From Coralloluteibacterium stylophorae (GTDB taxonomy: Bacteria; Pseudomonadota; Gammaproteobacteria; Xanthomonadales; Xanthomonadaceae), in assembly GCF_018122625.2 (NCBI RefSeq), contig NZ_JAGQFT020000015.1, positions 1 through 60,243 of the forward strand: 60,243 nt of DNA. Reading direction: 5' to 3'. Positions 18,113 through 28,645 of this stretch are shown piece after piece (within the stretch, counting starts at the first letter, position 1; each line of letters starts with the position of its first letter). Under the pieces are notes generated by a model. That model ran no database searches and was not told the DNA's origin. It saw only the letters and a program-made list of their open reading frames with translations. Position numbers and translations under genes: made by a program.

Positions 18113-19426
18113 TCAGGGCGTCGCGCCCGCCAGGTCGAGTACGCCGTGCAGCGCCGCATCGGTCGCCTCGATCCGTCGCGCCCGCGCCGGGCGCGCCAGC
18201 AGATGCGCGAGCGCATCCGGCACCTCGACCGCATGGCCCACCAGCGGCTCGACGGTGCCCTCGAACTTCGCGGGGTGCGCGGTGGCGACCGCCGCCCAGT
18301 CGCCCGTCGCGCCGTCGGCGCGCAGCCGTTCCAGCACATGCAGCGCGCAGGCGGTGTGCGGGCACGGGACGATGCCGTGCCGCGACGCGGCCGCGCCGAT
18401 GGTGGCGCGGATGGCGTCGTCGGCGACCGCCTGCGCACGCAGGTCGGCGCGCAGCGCGGCGTCGTCCGGTTCCAGCCAGCGCAGGCGCTCGATGTTGCTG
18501 GGCGCGCCGACGTCCATCGCATTGGCCAGGGTGGCCACGGTCGGCTGTGGCGCGTAATCGGCGCCGGCGAGGAAATCCGGCAGCGCGCGGTTGGCATTGC
18601 TCGCCAGCACCACCTCGCCGATCGGCATGCCCATCGCGCGCGCCAGCAGCGCGGCCATGGCATTGCCGAGGTTGCCGGTCGGGATCACCAGGTTGAGCGT
18701 GCGCCCGCTGGCGGCGCGATGGCGCAGCGCGGCGTCGGCGTAGTAGACCGCCTGCGGCAGCCAGCGCCCGAGGCTGATGCTGTTGGCCGCGGCCAGCGGA
18801 TGCCGCGCGCGCAGCGCGGCGTCTCCGAGCGCGGCCTTTACCATGCGCTGGCAGTCGTCGAAGCTGCCGGCCACGCGCAGCGCCTCGACGTTGTCGCCCC
18901 AGGCCTCCAGCCCGTGCGCCTGCCGCGGCGAGACGCGTCCGTCCGGGTAGAGGATCAGCACGCGGAAGCCCGGCCGCCGGTGGAAGGCGCCCGCGACCGC
19001 CGCGCCGGTGTCGCCGGAGGTGGCGACCAGGATCGTCACCTCGCGCCCGTCCGCACGCGGCAGGCGTTGCAGGCAGCCGGCGAGGAAACGCGCGCCGAAA
19101 TCCTTGAACGCCGCGGTCGGGCCGTGGAACAGCTCGAGCACGAAATCACCCTCGCCATGCAGCGGCACCAGCGGCAGCGGGATCGCGAACGCCTCGGCGC
19201 AGATCGCCGGCAGCGCATCGGCGAGGATGTCGCCCTCGAAGAACGGAGCCAGCAGGCGCAGGCCGGTCCCGGCGAGCGTCTCCGGCGGTGCGTCGCCGCC
19301 GGTCCAGCGCGGCAGCCGCGCCGGCACGAAGAGGCCGCCGTCCGACGCCAGCCCTGCGGCCAGGGCATCGGCGAGCGGCGTCTGCGCCACGCCGCCGCGG
19401 GTGCTCACGTAGCGCATCGCGCTCAT
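18113..19426 (-). CDS. thrC: threonine synthase
   Basis: A 437-residue PLP enzyme that converts O-phosphohomoserine to threonine, the last step of the pathway. The N-terminus MRYVSTRGG is diagnostic. The PLP lysine lies in the [17 protein letters not shown] segment (about 105-120). The phosphate-binding GNLGNAMA and the TSGDTGAA motif are present. The start at 19426 overlaps the thrB stop as ATGA; an ATG three codons later is an alternative. It is the last gene of the thrA-thrB-thrC operon. Confidence 0.97.
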   Translation of the reverse strand: MSAMRYVSTRGGVAQTPLADALAAGLASDGGLFVPARLPRWTGGDAPPETLAGTGLRLLAPFFEGDILADALPAICAEAFAIPLPLVPLHGEGDFVLELFHGPTAAFKDFGARFLAGCLQRLPRADGREVTILVATSGDTGAAVAGAFHRRPGFRVLILYPDGRVSPRQAHGLEAWGDNVEALRVAGSFDDCQRMVKAALGDAALRARHPLAAANSISLGRWLPQAVYYADAALRHRAASGRTLNLVIPTGNLGNAMAALLARAMGMPIGEVVLASNANRALPDFLAGADYAPQPTVATLANAMDVGAPSNIERLRWLEPDDAALRADLRAQAVADDAIRATIGAAASRHGIVPCPHTACALHVLERLRADGATGDWAAVATAHPAKFEGTVEPLVGHAVEVPDALAHLLARPARARRIEATDAALHGVLDLAGATP

Positions 19427-20385
19427 GCCACCAGCTCCGCTGCCGGGCCGGCGACCGGGGCGCTCCACGCCCGGGCGGCAAGCCCGGCCTCGGCGAAGGC
19501 CGCGCGCATGGCCGCGCCGGCCGCCGCGGCACGCGCGGCGTCGTCGAACCAGGCGAATACGCTCGGTCCCGCGCCGGAGATGCTGGCGCCGAGGGTGCCG
19601 TGGTCGAGCGCCGCGGCCTTGACCGCGTCGAAGCCCGGGATCAGCGCCCTGCGTCGCGGCTCGACCAGCACGTCGACCAGCCCCTCGCGGAGCAGGGCGC
19701 GGTCGCCGCGCGCCAGGCCGGTGAGGAACAGCCCCAGGTGCGCGGTCTGCGTGACGACATCGGCGAGCGGATACGGCTCGGCCAGCACCGCGCGGGCGCG
19801 GCGGGTCTCCAGCACCAGGTCCGGATGCACCACCGCGCAGTGCAGCCAGTCGGGCGCGTCCAGCCTGAGCAGGCGCGTCGGCGTCGCCAGCACCACGCCG
19901 CCGAGGAGCATCGGCGCGACGTTGTCGCCGTGCACGCTGCCGCTGGCCACGGCCTCGCCTGCGAGGGCGAACGGATACAGCGCCTCGCGCGGCAGCGGCG
20001 TGTCCAGGAGCGCGTTGGCGGCGACCACCGCGGCCACGCTCGAGGCCGCCGAACCACCGAGCCCGGAGCCCAGCGCGATGCCCTTGTCGATCCAAAGCTC
20101 GAAGCCGAACGGCAGCCCCAGCGCCTGGCGCATCGCCAGCAGGGCGGATCCGGCGGTATTGCGCGCCGCCTCCAGCGGCAGCGCCTCGACGACGCCGCCG
20201 ATCCCGGCGATGACCACCTCGGGCGCGTCGATGCGGCGGACCCGCACGCGGTCGGCGGGACCGTCGAAGACGTGCCCGAGCAGGTCGAAGCCGACGCCGA
20301 TGTTGCCGACGCTGGCCGGCGCACGCGCCACCGCCTCGGTGCGCAGCGCGGCGCGCGGCGGCGCCGGACGGACGATCGAACTCAA
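19423..20385 (-). CDS. thrB: homoserine kinase
   Basis: A 320-residue GHMP-family kinase that phosphorylates homoserine. Motif 1 is [17 protein letters not shown] (near residues 22-38). The ATP-binding GHMP motif 2 is [18 protein letters not shown] (near 95-112). Motif 3 is [13 protein letters not shown]. The only start consistent with a full N-terminus is TTG at 20385, which overlaps the thrA stop as TTGA and gives [11 protein letters not shown]. Such a rare start suggests strict coupling to thrA translation. It is coupled to thrC by ATGA. Confidence 0.95.
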   Translation of the reverse strand: MSSIVRPAPPRAALRTEAVARAPASVGNIGVGFDLLGHVFDGPADRVRVRRIDAPEVVIAGIGGVVEALPLEAARNTAGSALLAMRQALGLPFGFELWIDKGIALGSGLGGSAASSVAAVVAANALLDTPLPREALYPFALAGEAVASGSVHGDNVAPMLLGGVVLATPTRLLRLDAPDWLHCAVVHPDLVLETRRARAVLAEPYPLADVVTQTAHLGLFLTGLARGDRALLREGLVDVLVEPRRRALIPGFDAVKAAALDHGTLGASISGAGPSVFAWFDDAARAAAAGAAMRAAFAEAGLAARAWSAPVAGPAAELVA

Positions 20386-22916
20386 AGCGAGGCTCCCAGG
20401 CCGTGCGCGACCTGCAGAAGATCGCCGAAGACGCCCGCCGCGGTCACGTCCGGACCGGCGCCCGGCCCCTGCACCACCAGCGGATTCTCGGCGTAGCGGC
20501 GGGTGGTGAACTGCACCAGGTTGTCGGTCAGGCGCCCGTGCGCGCAGGCGTGCGCGGGGTCGATCGCGACCGGCCCGACCCGGGCGGTCCCGTCGCGCTC
20601 CAGGCGCGCGAGATAGCGCAGCACCCGCCCCTCCGCACGCGCCGCGGACAGCCGCGCGGCCATCGGCGCGTCGAGCTCCTCCAGCCGCGCGAGGAAGGTC
20701 GCACGCTCGACCTCGAGCAGCGCCGCCGGCACCAGGCCCTCGACCTCGACCTGGTCCAGCGACAGCGGCCAGCCGGCCTCGCGCGCCAGGATCACCACCT
20801 TGCGCGCGACGTCGATGCCGCCGAGGTCGTCGCGCGGGTCGGGCTCGGTATAGCCCTGCGCATGCGCCTCGCGCACCAGCTCCGAGAACGGACGGCTGCC
20901 GTCGAAGCGGTTGAACAGCCAGGCCAGCGTGCCGGACAGCAGGCCCTCGATCGCGACCAGCTCGTCGCCGGTGTCGAGCAGGCTGCGCAGGGTCTGGATC
21001 ACCGGCAGGCCGGCGCCGACCGTCGCCTCGTAGCGGAAGCGCGCGTTGCCCGCGGCCGCGGCCGCACGGATGCCGCGCCAGCGCGCGAGGTCGCCGCTGC
21101 CGGCCTGCTTGTTCGGCGTCACCACGTGGATGCCGGCGGCGAGCCAGTCGGCGTAGCGCGCGGCCACCTGCGGGCTCGCGCTGCAGTCGACGATCACCGC
21201 GTGCGGCAGGTCGCCGCCGCGCACGTGCGCGGCAAGCAGGTCGAGGTCGGCCTCCGCGTCGGCGTCGCCGAGATCGCGCGCCAGCGCCGCGGGCTCCAGC
21301 GCACCGGCGGCCAGGCGCATGCGCCGGCTGGTGGCGAGCGCGCGCACGCGCAGGTCGATGCCGCGCTCCTCGCGCAGCCGCGGCGCCGCCGCGGCGAGCT
21401 GGGCGACGAGGGCGCGGCCGACGTTGCCGACGCCGACCACGCCGATCGACAGCGTGTGCGGCGACAGCCAGAAGGCGGCGTGCGCGGCGCGCAGCGCACG
21501 TTCGGCATCGGCCGCGGCGATCGCCACCGAGATGCTGCGCTCGGATGCCCCCTGCGCGATCGCGCGCGCATTGACGTGCGCCCGCGCCAGCCCGCCCAGC
21601 AGGCGCGCGGCCACCCCCGGCGTGCCGACCATGCCGTCGCCGACCGCGGCGAGGACGGCGATGTCCGGATCCACGCGCACGCCCTGGATCTGGCCGCTGG
21701 CGATCTCGGCCGCGAACGCATCGCGCACCGCCGCCTCGCCGCGGGCGGCCTGGGCGGCGCGCACGACGCAGCAGATCGAATGCTCGGACGAGCCCTGCGA
21801 GATCATCACCACCGACACGGCGACCGCGTGCAGCGCCGAGAACACGCGCTCGGCGGTGCCGGGCACGCCGATCATGCCGGCGCCGCTGACCTCCAGCACC
21901 GCGAGGTCGTGGACCAGGCTGATGCCCTTCACCGGGCTGGTCGCGGCCACCGCGTCCGGTCCAATGCGCGTGCCCGGCGCCCCGGGCCGCAGGCTGTTGC
22001 GGATCCACAGCGGCATGCCGCGCGCCATCACCGGCGCCAGCGTCTGCGGATGGATGACCTTGGCGCCGAAGTAGGCGAGCTCGCAGGCCTCGGCATAGGA
22101 CAGGCCGGGCAGGCAGACGGCGTCGGGCACGCGCCGCGGGTCTGCCGAGAGCACGCCGTCGACGTCGGTCCAGATGGTGAGCGCCTCGGCCTCGAACAGC
22201 GCGGCGAAGATCGCCGCCGAATAGTCGCCGCCGTTGCGGCCGAGCGTGGTGGTGCGCCCGCCGTCGTCGCAGGCGAGGAAGCCGGTCACCACCACGTCGC
22301 GCTGCGGATGCGCCGCGCGCCAGGCCGCGAGCTGCGCCGCGCTCCGTGCCCAGTCGACGGTCGCGCCGAGTTCGCCGTGGGCGACCACCAGCACCTCGCG
22401 CGCATCCAGCCACGCCCAGCCTGCGGCCTCGCCGCCGAGCGCCGCGTGCAGCAGGCGCGACGACCACAGTTCGCCGCTGCCGTGGATCGCGGCGAGCACG
22501 TCCGCAGGCGCCGGCGCGGCGCCTGCCAGTGCCGACGCCTGCCTTGCGAGGGCGTCGAAGGCCTCGTCCAGCCAGGCCCCGGGCATTGCGCTCGCACCCA
22601 GCGCCTCGGCCGCCTGGCGATGGCGGGCGCGCAGTGCGTCGAGCGCGACCGTCCACCCGTCGTCGCCGGCGCAGGCCCGCGCCGCCAGGTCGACCAGGGC
22701 GTCGGTGACGCCACGCATGGCCGAGGCGACCACGAGCCGGGGAGCGATCGCGTCCTCCTGCAGGATCACCGCCACGGCCGCGATGCGCGAGGCATCGGCA
22801 AGGCTCGATCCACCGAACTTGTGCGCACGGCAGCGCAGGCCGGGCACGGCGTCAGCGACGGGAGCGGAGGGATCTGGAGCAGCGGTGACGAGCGACATGG
22901 CGTGGACCTTCTGCAA
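20382..22916 (-). CDS. thrA: bifunctional aspartate kinase / homoserine dehydrogenase I
   Basis: An 844-residue fusion enzyme catalysing the first and third steps of threonine synthesis. The aspartokinase domain begins with HKFGGSS at about 32-38 and includes [18 protein letters not shown]. Two ACT regulatory domains occupy about 320-465, the sites of threonine feedback control in the family. The homoserine dehydrogenase Rossmann motif [12 protein letters not shown] is near 488-499, and the HSD signature includes [17 protein letters not shown] second ATG seven codons in is an alternative start. It heads the thr operon behind a threonine leader peptide and attenuator hairpin. Confidence 0.97.
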   Translation of the reverse strand: MQKVHAMSLVTAAPDPSAPVADAVPGLRCRAHKFGGSSLADASRIAAVAVILQEDAIAPRLVVASAMRGVTDALVDLAARACAGDDGWTVALDALRARHRQAAEALGASAMPGAWLDEAFDALARQASALAGAAPAPADVLAAIHGSGELWSSRLLHAALGGEAAGWAWLDAREVLVVAHGELGATVDWARSAAQLAAWRAAHPQRDVVVTGFLACDDGGRTTTLGRNGGDYSAAIFAALFEAEALTIWTDVDGVLSADPRRVPDAVCLPGLSYAEACELAYFGAKVIHPQTLAPVMARGMPLWIRNSLRPGAPGTRIGPDAVAATSPVKGISLVHDLAVLEVSGAGMIGVPGTAERVFSALHAVAVSVVMISQGSSEHSICCVVRAAQAARGEAAVRDAFAAEIASGQIQGVRVDPDIAVLAAVGDGMVGTPGVAARLLGGLARAHVNARAIAQGASERSISVAIAAADAERALRAAHAAFWLSPHTLSIGVVGVGNVGRALVAQLAAAAPRLREERGIDLRVRALATSRRMRLAAGALEPAALARDLGDADAEADLDLLAAHVRGGDLPHAVIVDCSASPQVAARYADWLAAGIHVVTPNKQAGSGDLARWRGIRAAAAAGNARFRYEATVGAGLPVIQTLRSLLDTGDELVAIEGLLSGTLAWLFNRFDGSRPFSELVREAHAQGYTEPDPRDDLGGIDVARKVVILAREAGWPLSLDQVEVEGLVPAALLEVERATFLARLEELDAPMAARLSAARAEGRVLRYLARLERDGTARVGPVAIDPAHACAHGRLTDNLVQFTTRRYAENPLVVQGPGAGPDVTAAGVFGDLLQVAHGLGASL

Positions 22917-22945
22917 GGCCGCGCCGGTGGGGCCGCGATCGTCGT

Positions 22946-22971
22946 CGCCGCACCCCGTTCCGGGTGCGGCG
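22946..22971 (-). terminator. thr operon attenuator hairpin
   Basis: A perfect 10-bp stem, CGCCGCACCC / GGGTGCGGCG, with a 6-base loop, between the leader-peptide stop (22983) and thrA (22916). It is placed as the terminator stem of a transcription attenuator. It lacks a U-run, so termination may need other factors, or the hairpin may act on translation. Confidence 0.65.
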
Positions 22972-22982
22972 GTGGGGGATCT

Positions 22983-23132
22983 TCAGGCTCCCGACCGCAC
23001 GCACCCCGGCCTACCGGTGGTACCGGTACCGCCGATGGTGGTGGTGCGGACGACGACGGGGACGCTGCCACGCGTGTCCGGCCCGTGCGCGATGCACGGG
23101 GCGGCAGAAGCGGAGATGCGGGCGGCGGCCAT
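22983..23132 (-). CDS. thrL: thr operon leader peptide
   Basis: A 49-codon open frame just upstream of the attenuator hairpin. It contains the run VVVRTTTIGGTGTTG near residues 28-42: six threonine codons (all ACC) and one isoleucine in eleven codons. This is the signature of a threonine attenuator leader, where ribosome stalling at scarce Thr-tRNA alters RNA folding. The ATG at 23132 is one choice; an ATG at 23153 would add seven residues. It is not a functional protein in itself. The placement, codon content and downstream hairpin together make the call. Confidence 0.8.
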   Translation of the reverse strand: MAAARISASAAPCIAHGPDTRGSVPVVVRTTTIGGTGTTGRPGCVRSGA

Positions 23133-23282
23133 GGCGACCTTGTAGCGCAGCATCCGATGTGCGGGCAAGGCGTCGGATCGGCACGATCGGCCTACTTCTT
23201 CAGCGCCGGAGTCTGCATCGTGGCCGATTGGGCGCCCGGCACGGCGACAACCCAGGCACCCCATGATCAGGATTCGATCGGC

Positions 23283-23299
23283 GATAGCTGCGCACTATC
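23283..23299 (+). promoter_or_regulatory. OxyR-like binding site upstream of katG
   Basis: The dyad GATAG-CTGCGCA-CTATC fits the OxyR half-site pair ATAG-N7-CTAT. Seven bases later comes GTAGAACAATTGAAA, a weaker second pair at the expected spacing. It lies about 130-140 bases before the katG ATG. OxyR control of katG is established in xanthomonads and E. coli; binding here is inferred. Confidence 0.7.
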
Positions 23300-23332
23300 G
23301 ATTGCGTAGAACAATTGAAATTCACTTTCTGA

Positions 23333-25681
<2,349 letters not shown>

Positions 25682-25686
25682 CACGC

Positions 25687-25729
25687 AACGCCCCCGCGGC
25701 GCGCGCTCGACCCGCGCCGCGGGGGCGTT
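25687..25729. terminator. long bidirectional-type terminator after katG
   Basis: A perfect 17-bp stem with arms at 25687-25703 and 25713-25729 (AACGCCCCCGCGGCGCG and its complement) and a 9-base loop, six bases after the katG stop. It ends in ...GCGTT, so the A/T edges are short. It is the strongest hairpin seen in the window. Confidence 0.85.
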
Positions 25730-25781
25730 AGCATGAGGAGCTCGTCTTCAGCGGGGCCGCGCCCTGGCGGCCGCTTCCAGG

Positions 25782-26432
25782 ATGACCACGCCCCACGTGT
25801 TCCGTTTCCGCTGCGTCGACGCGCGGCGCCTGCTCGCCGCCGTCGCGGGCATGACGGTGGCCATGTTGCTCGGCAGCGGTGTGTTGCTGCTCGTCGTCCC
25901 TCGGGCGCTGGACGCGCCGTCGGGCATCGCCCTCATCGTGCTTCTGGTGCTGGCCCCGGGTGTCGCCGTGGCGATCGCCGTGCGCCGGTGGATCCTCCGC
26001 CCCGAGCGCATCGAGCTCGGCGCGGACGGATTCGTCTCCGCGCTGCATGGTGCGGTGCCGTTCGATGCGATCAGGCGCTACTCGATCCACGACGACTTCC
26101 GCAGCGGTCCCGTCCTGGGCCTGCACCTCGCCGACGGCCGCCGCCTGGGTTACCGGCAGGTCCTGCCGGATGCGTCCTACCTCGAATTCTGCCGGACGCT
26201 GATCCCGCGCCTGGACCGGCACGTCTACGGCGGCGGCGCGAGCGGCACCGGACCGCTGCGCTACAACGGCAGTCCCCTGGCCGGCCGTGGTTTCCTGGGG
26301 CTGCTGCTGGTCGCCACCGCGATCGGACTGGTCGCCCTGCTGATCCGTCCGGACGTGCGCGCCGCGGTGCTGGCGTGCCTCGTCGGCGTGGGCTGGATCG
26401 CCAGGGCGGGTGCGCGGCGGCGCGCCGGCTGA
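25782..26432 (+). CDS. four-span membrane protein with PH-like central domain, unknown
   Basis: A 216-residue protein with two N-terminal transmembrane helices (about 17-39 and 48-68), a cytosolic segment of about 90 residues (LRPERIELGADGFVSALHGAVPFDAIRRYSIHDD... style), and two C-terminal helices (about 172-190 and 196-210). The soluble part, with its 'RIELGADGF...VPFDAIRR' pattern, resembles bacterial PH-like/DUF domains of small membrane proteins. Family and function are not assigned. The gene is alone between the katG terminator and convergent hslR. Confidence 0.7.
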   Translation: MTTPHVFRFRCVDARRLLAAVAGMTVAMLLGSGVLLLVVPRALDAPSGIALIVLLVLAPGVAVAIAVRRWILRPERIELGADGFVSALHGAVPFDAIRRYSIHDDFRSGPVLGLHLADGRRLGYRQVLPDASYLEFCRTLIPRLDRHVYGGGASGTGPLRYNGSPLAGRGFLGLLLVATAIGLVALLIRPDVRAAVLACLVGVGWIARAGARRRAG

Positions 26433-26444
26433 GGCGGCGTCGGC

Positions 26445-26864
26445 TCAGCGCGGGAACCACGGCGGCAGGCCGTCGTTGTCGCCCTTGAACGACTTGATCT
26501 GGCGCCGCGCCTTCTTGTCCGGACGCTTCGGCGGTGCCACCGGGCCGCCCTCGGCGCGGCGGCGCTCGCGCTCGGCCTCGCGCGCGGCGACCGAGGCGGC
26601 GGTCTCGGCGTACAGCGCCTGCGCCACCGGCGCCGGGCCGCGCGTGTCGGACAGGCCGAGGACGTCGATCTCGTAGCGCTCGCTGCCGCGGGTCACCGCG
26701 ACGCGGTCGCCCACGCGCACGGCGCGGGACGGTTTGGCCGCGGCGCCGGCCACCTCGACGCGGTGGTTCTCGATCGCCTGCTTGGACAGCGCGCGGGTCT
26801 TGAAGAAGCGCGCGGCCCACAGCCACACGTCGAGGCGGACGCTGGGGACGAGCTCGTCGCTCAT
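26445..26864 (-). CDS. hslR: ribosome-associated heat-shock protein Hsp15 (S4 domain)
   Basis: A 139-residue S4-domain RNA-binding protein that recycles stalled 50S subunits carrying nascent chains. The S4 fold begins at VRLDVWLWAARFFKTRALSKQAIE (residues about 8-31), followed by NHRVEVAGAAAKPSRAVRVGD. The C-terminal tail is rich in Arg/Lys and ends with IKSFKGDNDGLPPWFPR, close to the family's usual end. The start at 26864 gives the typical N-terminus. It is divergent from the MATE gene. Confidence 0.92.
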   Translation of the reverse strand: MSDELVPSVRLDVWLWAARFFKTRALSKQAIENHRVEVAGAAAKPSRAVRVGDRVAVTRGSERYEIDVLGLSDTRGPAPVAQALYAETAASVAAREAERERRRAEGGPVAPPKRPDKKARRQIKSFKGDNDGLPPWFPR

Positions 26865-27064
26865 GCGCGAGGCTGCGCGGCGGCGTCGGATCCGCGCGGC
26901 GTGCTGCCGCAGCCGGCTTGCGGGGCGCCGGAAGAAACCGCGATGGGGAAGGATGCGCGCATCGCACACGACGAGGGACGGTGGGCGGTCAGGATACGCC
27001 TGCGCTCACGCCTGCCGCATCCGCTCCGCGCATCATGGGCGGCCGTCCGCAGCCGCCGCCATCG

Positions 27065-28564
27065 ATGCCCGCACGCCCGCCGCAGCGCGACCGCCGCCTT
27101 ACCGAGGGCCCGGTCGCGCGCACGCTCGTCGTCTTCGCCCTGCCGATCCTCGCCGGCAACGTGCTGCAGTCGCTCAACGGCTCGGTCAATGCGGTCTGGG
27201 TCGGCCGCTTCCTCGGCGAGGCCGCGCTGACCGCGACCACCAATGCCAACAACATCCTGTTCTTCCTGCTCGGCTCGGTGTTCGGCGTGGGCATGGCCGC
27301 GACCATCCTGGTCGCGCAGGCCATGGGCGCGCGCGATCTCGCACAGGCGCGGCGGGTGATGGGCACCAGCGCGACCTTCTTCATCGGCACCGCGGTCGCC
27401 ATCGCCGCCGTGGGCCTGCCGCTGGCGCGGCACATCCTGGTGTGGATGGATACGCCGGCGGACGCCCTGCCGCTGGCCGAGGCCTACCTGCGGGTGATCT
27501 TCCTCGCGGTGCCGGTGCTGTTCGCCTTCACCTTCGTCTCGGCAGTGCTGCGCGGCGCCGGCGACGCGCGCACGCCGTTCCTGTTCCTGGCGGGCGTGGT
27601 CGTGCTCGACATCGCGCTCAACCCGCTGCTGCTGTTCGGCCTCGGCCCGTTCCCGGAGCTCGGCATCGCCGGCGCGGCCACGGCCACGCTGCTGGCCAAC
27701 GTGATCGGCCTCGCCGCGCTGCTGGCGCACCTGCGCCGGCGCCGGCATCCGCTGTGGATCGGGCGCGGCGAGCGCCGCCTGCTCGTCCCGGACCCGAAGA
27801 TCCTGCGCGCGCTGGTGGTCAAGGGCGTGCCGATGGGCCTGCAGATGGTGCTGATCTCGCTGTCGATGATCGCGCTGATCTCGATGGTCAACGGCTTCGG
27901 CAGCGGGACCGCGGCCGGCTACGGCGCCGCCCTGCAGCTGTGGACCTACGTGCAGATGCCGGCGATGGCGATCGGCGCGGCCGCCTCGTCGATGGCCGCG
28001 CAGAACGTCGGCGCCGGCCGCTGGCCGCGGGTGCATGCCACCGCGCGCGCCGGCGTCGCCTGCAACTTCGCGATGACCGGCACGCTGGTCGTGGCGATCG
28101 TGCTGCTGGACCGGCTCGCGCTGCGCCTGTTCCTGCCGCCGGGCAGCGAGGCGGTGGAGATCGCGCGGCACCTCAACCACATCGCGATCTGGTCCTTCCT
28201 GTTCTTCGGCGTGACTTTCGTCGTCTCCGGCGTGGTGCGCTCGACCGGCGCCGTGGTGCCGCCGCTGCTGATGCTGGGCCTGGCGCTGTGGGGCGTGCGC
28301 GTGCCGTTCGCGAAGTTCGCCCAGCCCTGGCTCGGCGCCGACGCGCTGTGGTGGGCGTTTCCGGTGAGTTCCGCGGTGTCGATGGGACTGTCGCTGGCCT
28401 ACTACCGCTGGGGCGGCTGGCGGCGGGCGCGCATGCTCGGGCCGGACCAGGCGGAGCCGGTCGCGGCGCCCGCGGAACTGGGAACGCAACCGACGACGGT
28501 GCTGGCCGACCCACCGCCGGAGCCGGACGCGGGTGGCACGGCGCGAACGCCTCCGCGCGGCTGA
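27065..28564 (+). CDS. MATE-family multidrug/Na+ efflux transporter
   Basis: A polytopic inner-membrane exporter of 499 residues from the ATG at 27065. It has twelve predicted helices in two MatE halves. The first half opens with VARTLVVFALPILAGNVLQSLNGSVNAVWVGRFLG, the second near LVVKGVPMGLQMVLISLSMIAL. Substrate cannot be inferred. The start is uncertain: neither 27065 nor an ATG at 27035 has a clear ribosome site, and the frame stays open back to 26918. The C-terminal 50 residues beyond the last helix are proline/alanine-rich and longer than usual. Confidence 0.9.
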   Translation: MPARPPQRDRRLTEGPVARTLVVFALPILAGNVLQSLNGSVNAVWVGRFLGEAALTATTNANNILFFLLGSVFGVGMAATILVAQAMGARDLAQARRVMGTSATFFIGTAVAIAAVGLPLARHILVWMDTPADALPLAEAYLRVIFLAVPVLFAFTFVSAVLRGAGDARTPFLFLAGVVVLDIALNPLLLFGLGPFPELGIAGAATATLLANVIGLAALLAHLRRRRHPLWIGRGERRLLVPDPKILRALVVKGVPMGLQMVLISLSMIALISMVNGFGSGTAAGYGAALQLWTYVQMPAMAIGAAASSMAAQNVGAGRWPRVHATARAGVACNFAMTGTLVVAIVLLDRLALRLFLPPGSEAVEIARHLNHIAIWSFLFFGVTFVVSGVVRSTGAVVPPLLMLGLALWGVRVPFAKFAQPWLGADALWWAFPVSSAVSMGLSLAYYRWGGWRRARMLGPDQAEPVAAPAELGTQPTTVLADPPPEPDAGGTARTPPRG

Positions 28565-28584
28565 ACGCACCCGCGGATACGGAA

Positions 28585-28612
28585 ACGGCGCACATCCTGC
28601 GATGTGCGCCGT
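28585..28612. terminator. bidirectional terminator between MATE gene and htpG
   Basis: A perfect 12-bp stem, ACGGCGCACATC / GATGTGCGCCGT, with a CTGC loop in the gap between two convergent genes. Confidence 0.8.
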
Positions 28613-28645
28613 CCTGGCGGCGATGCGGCTTGCGCCCCGCGGGGC

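Noticed and set aside
15379-18663. A very long open frame on the strand opposite mutS
   Set aside because: It mirrors the codon pattern of mutS in high-GC DNA, encodes Arg/Ala/Gly-rich low-complexity protein and has no ribosome site or family match. The same applies to antisense frames over alaS, katG, recA and the thr genes.
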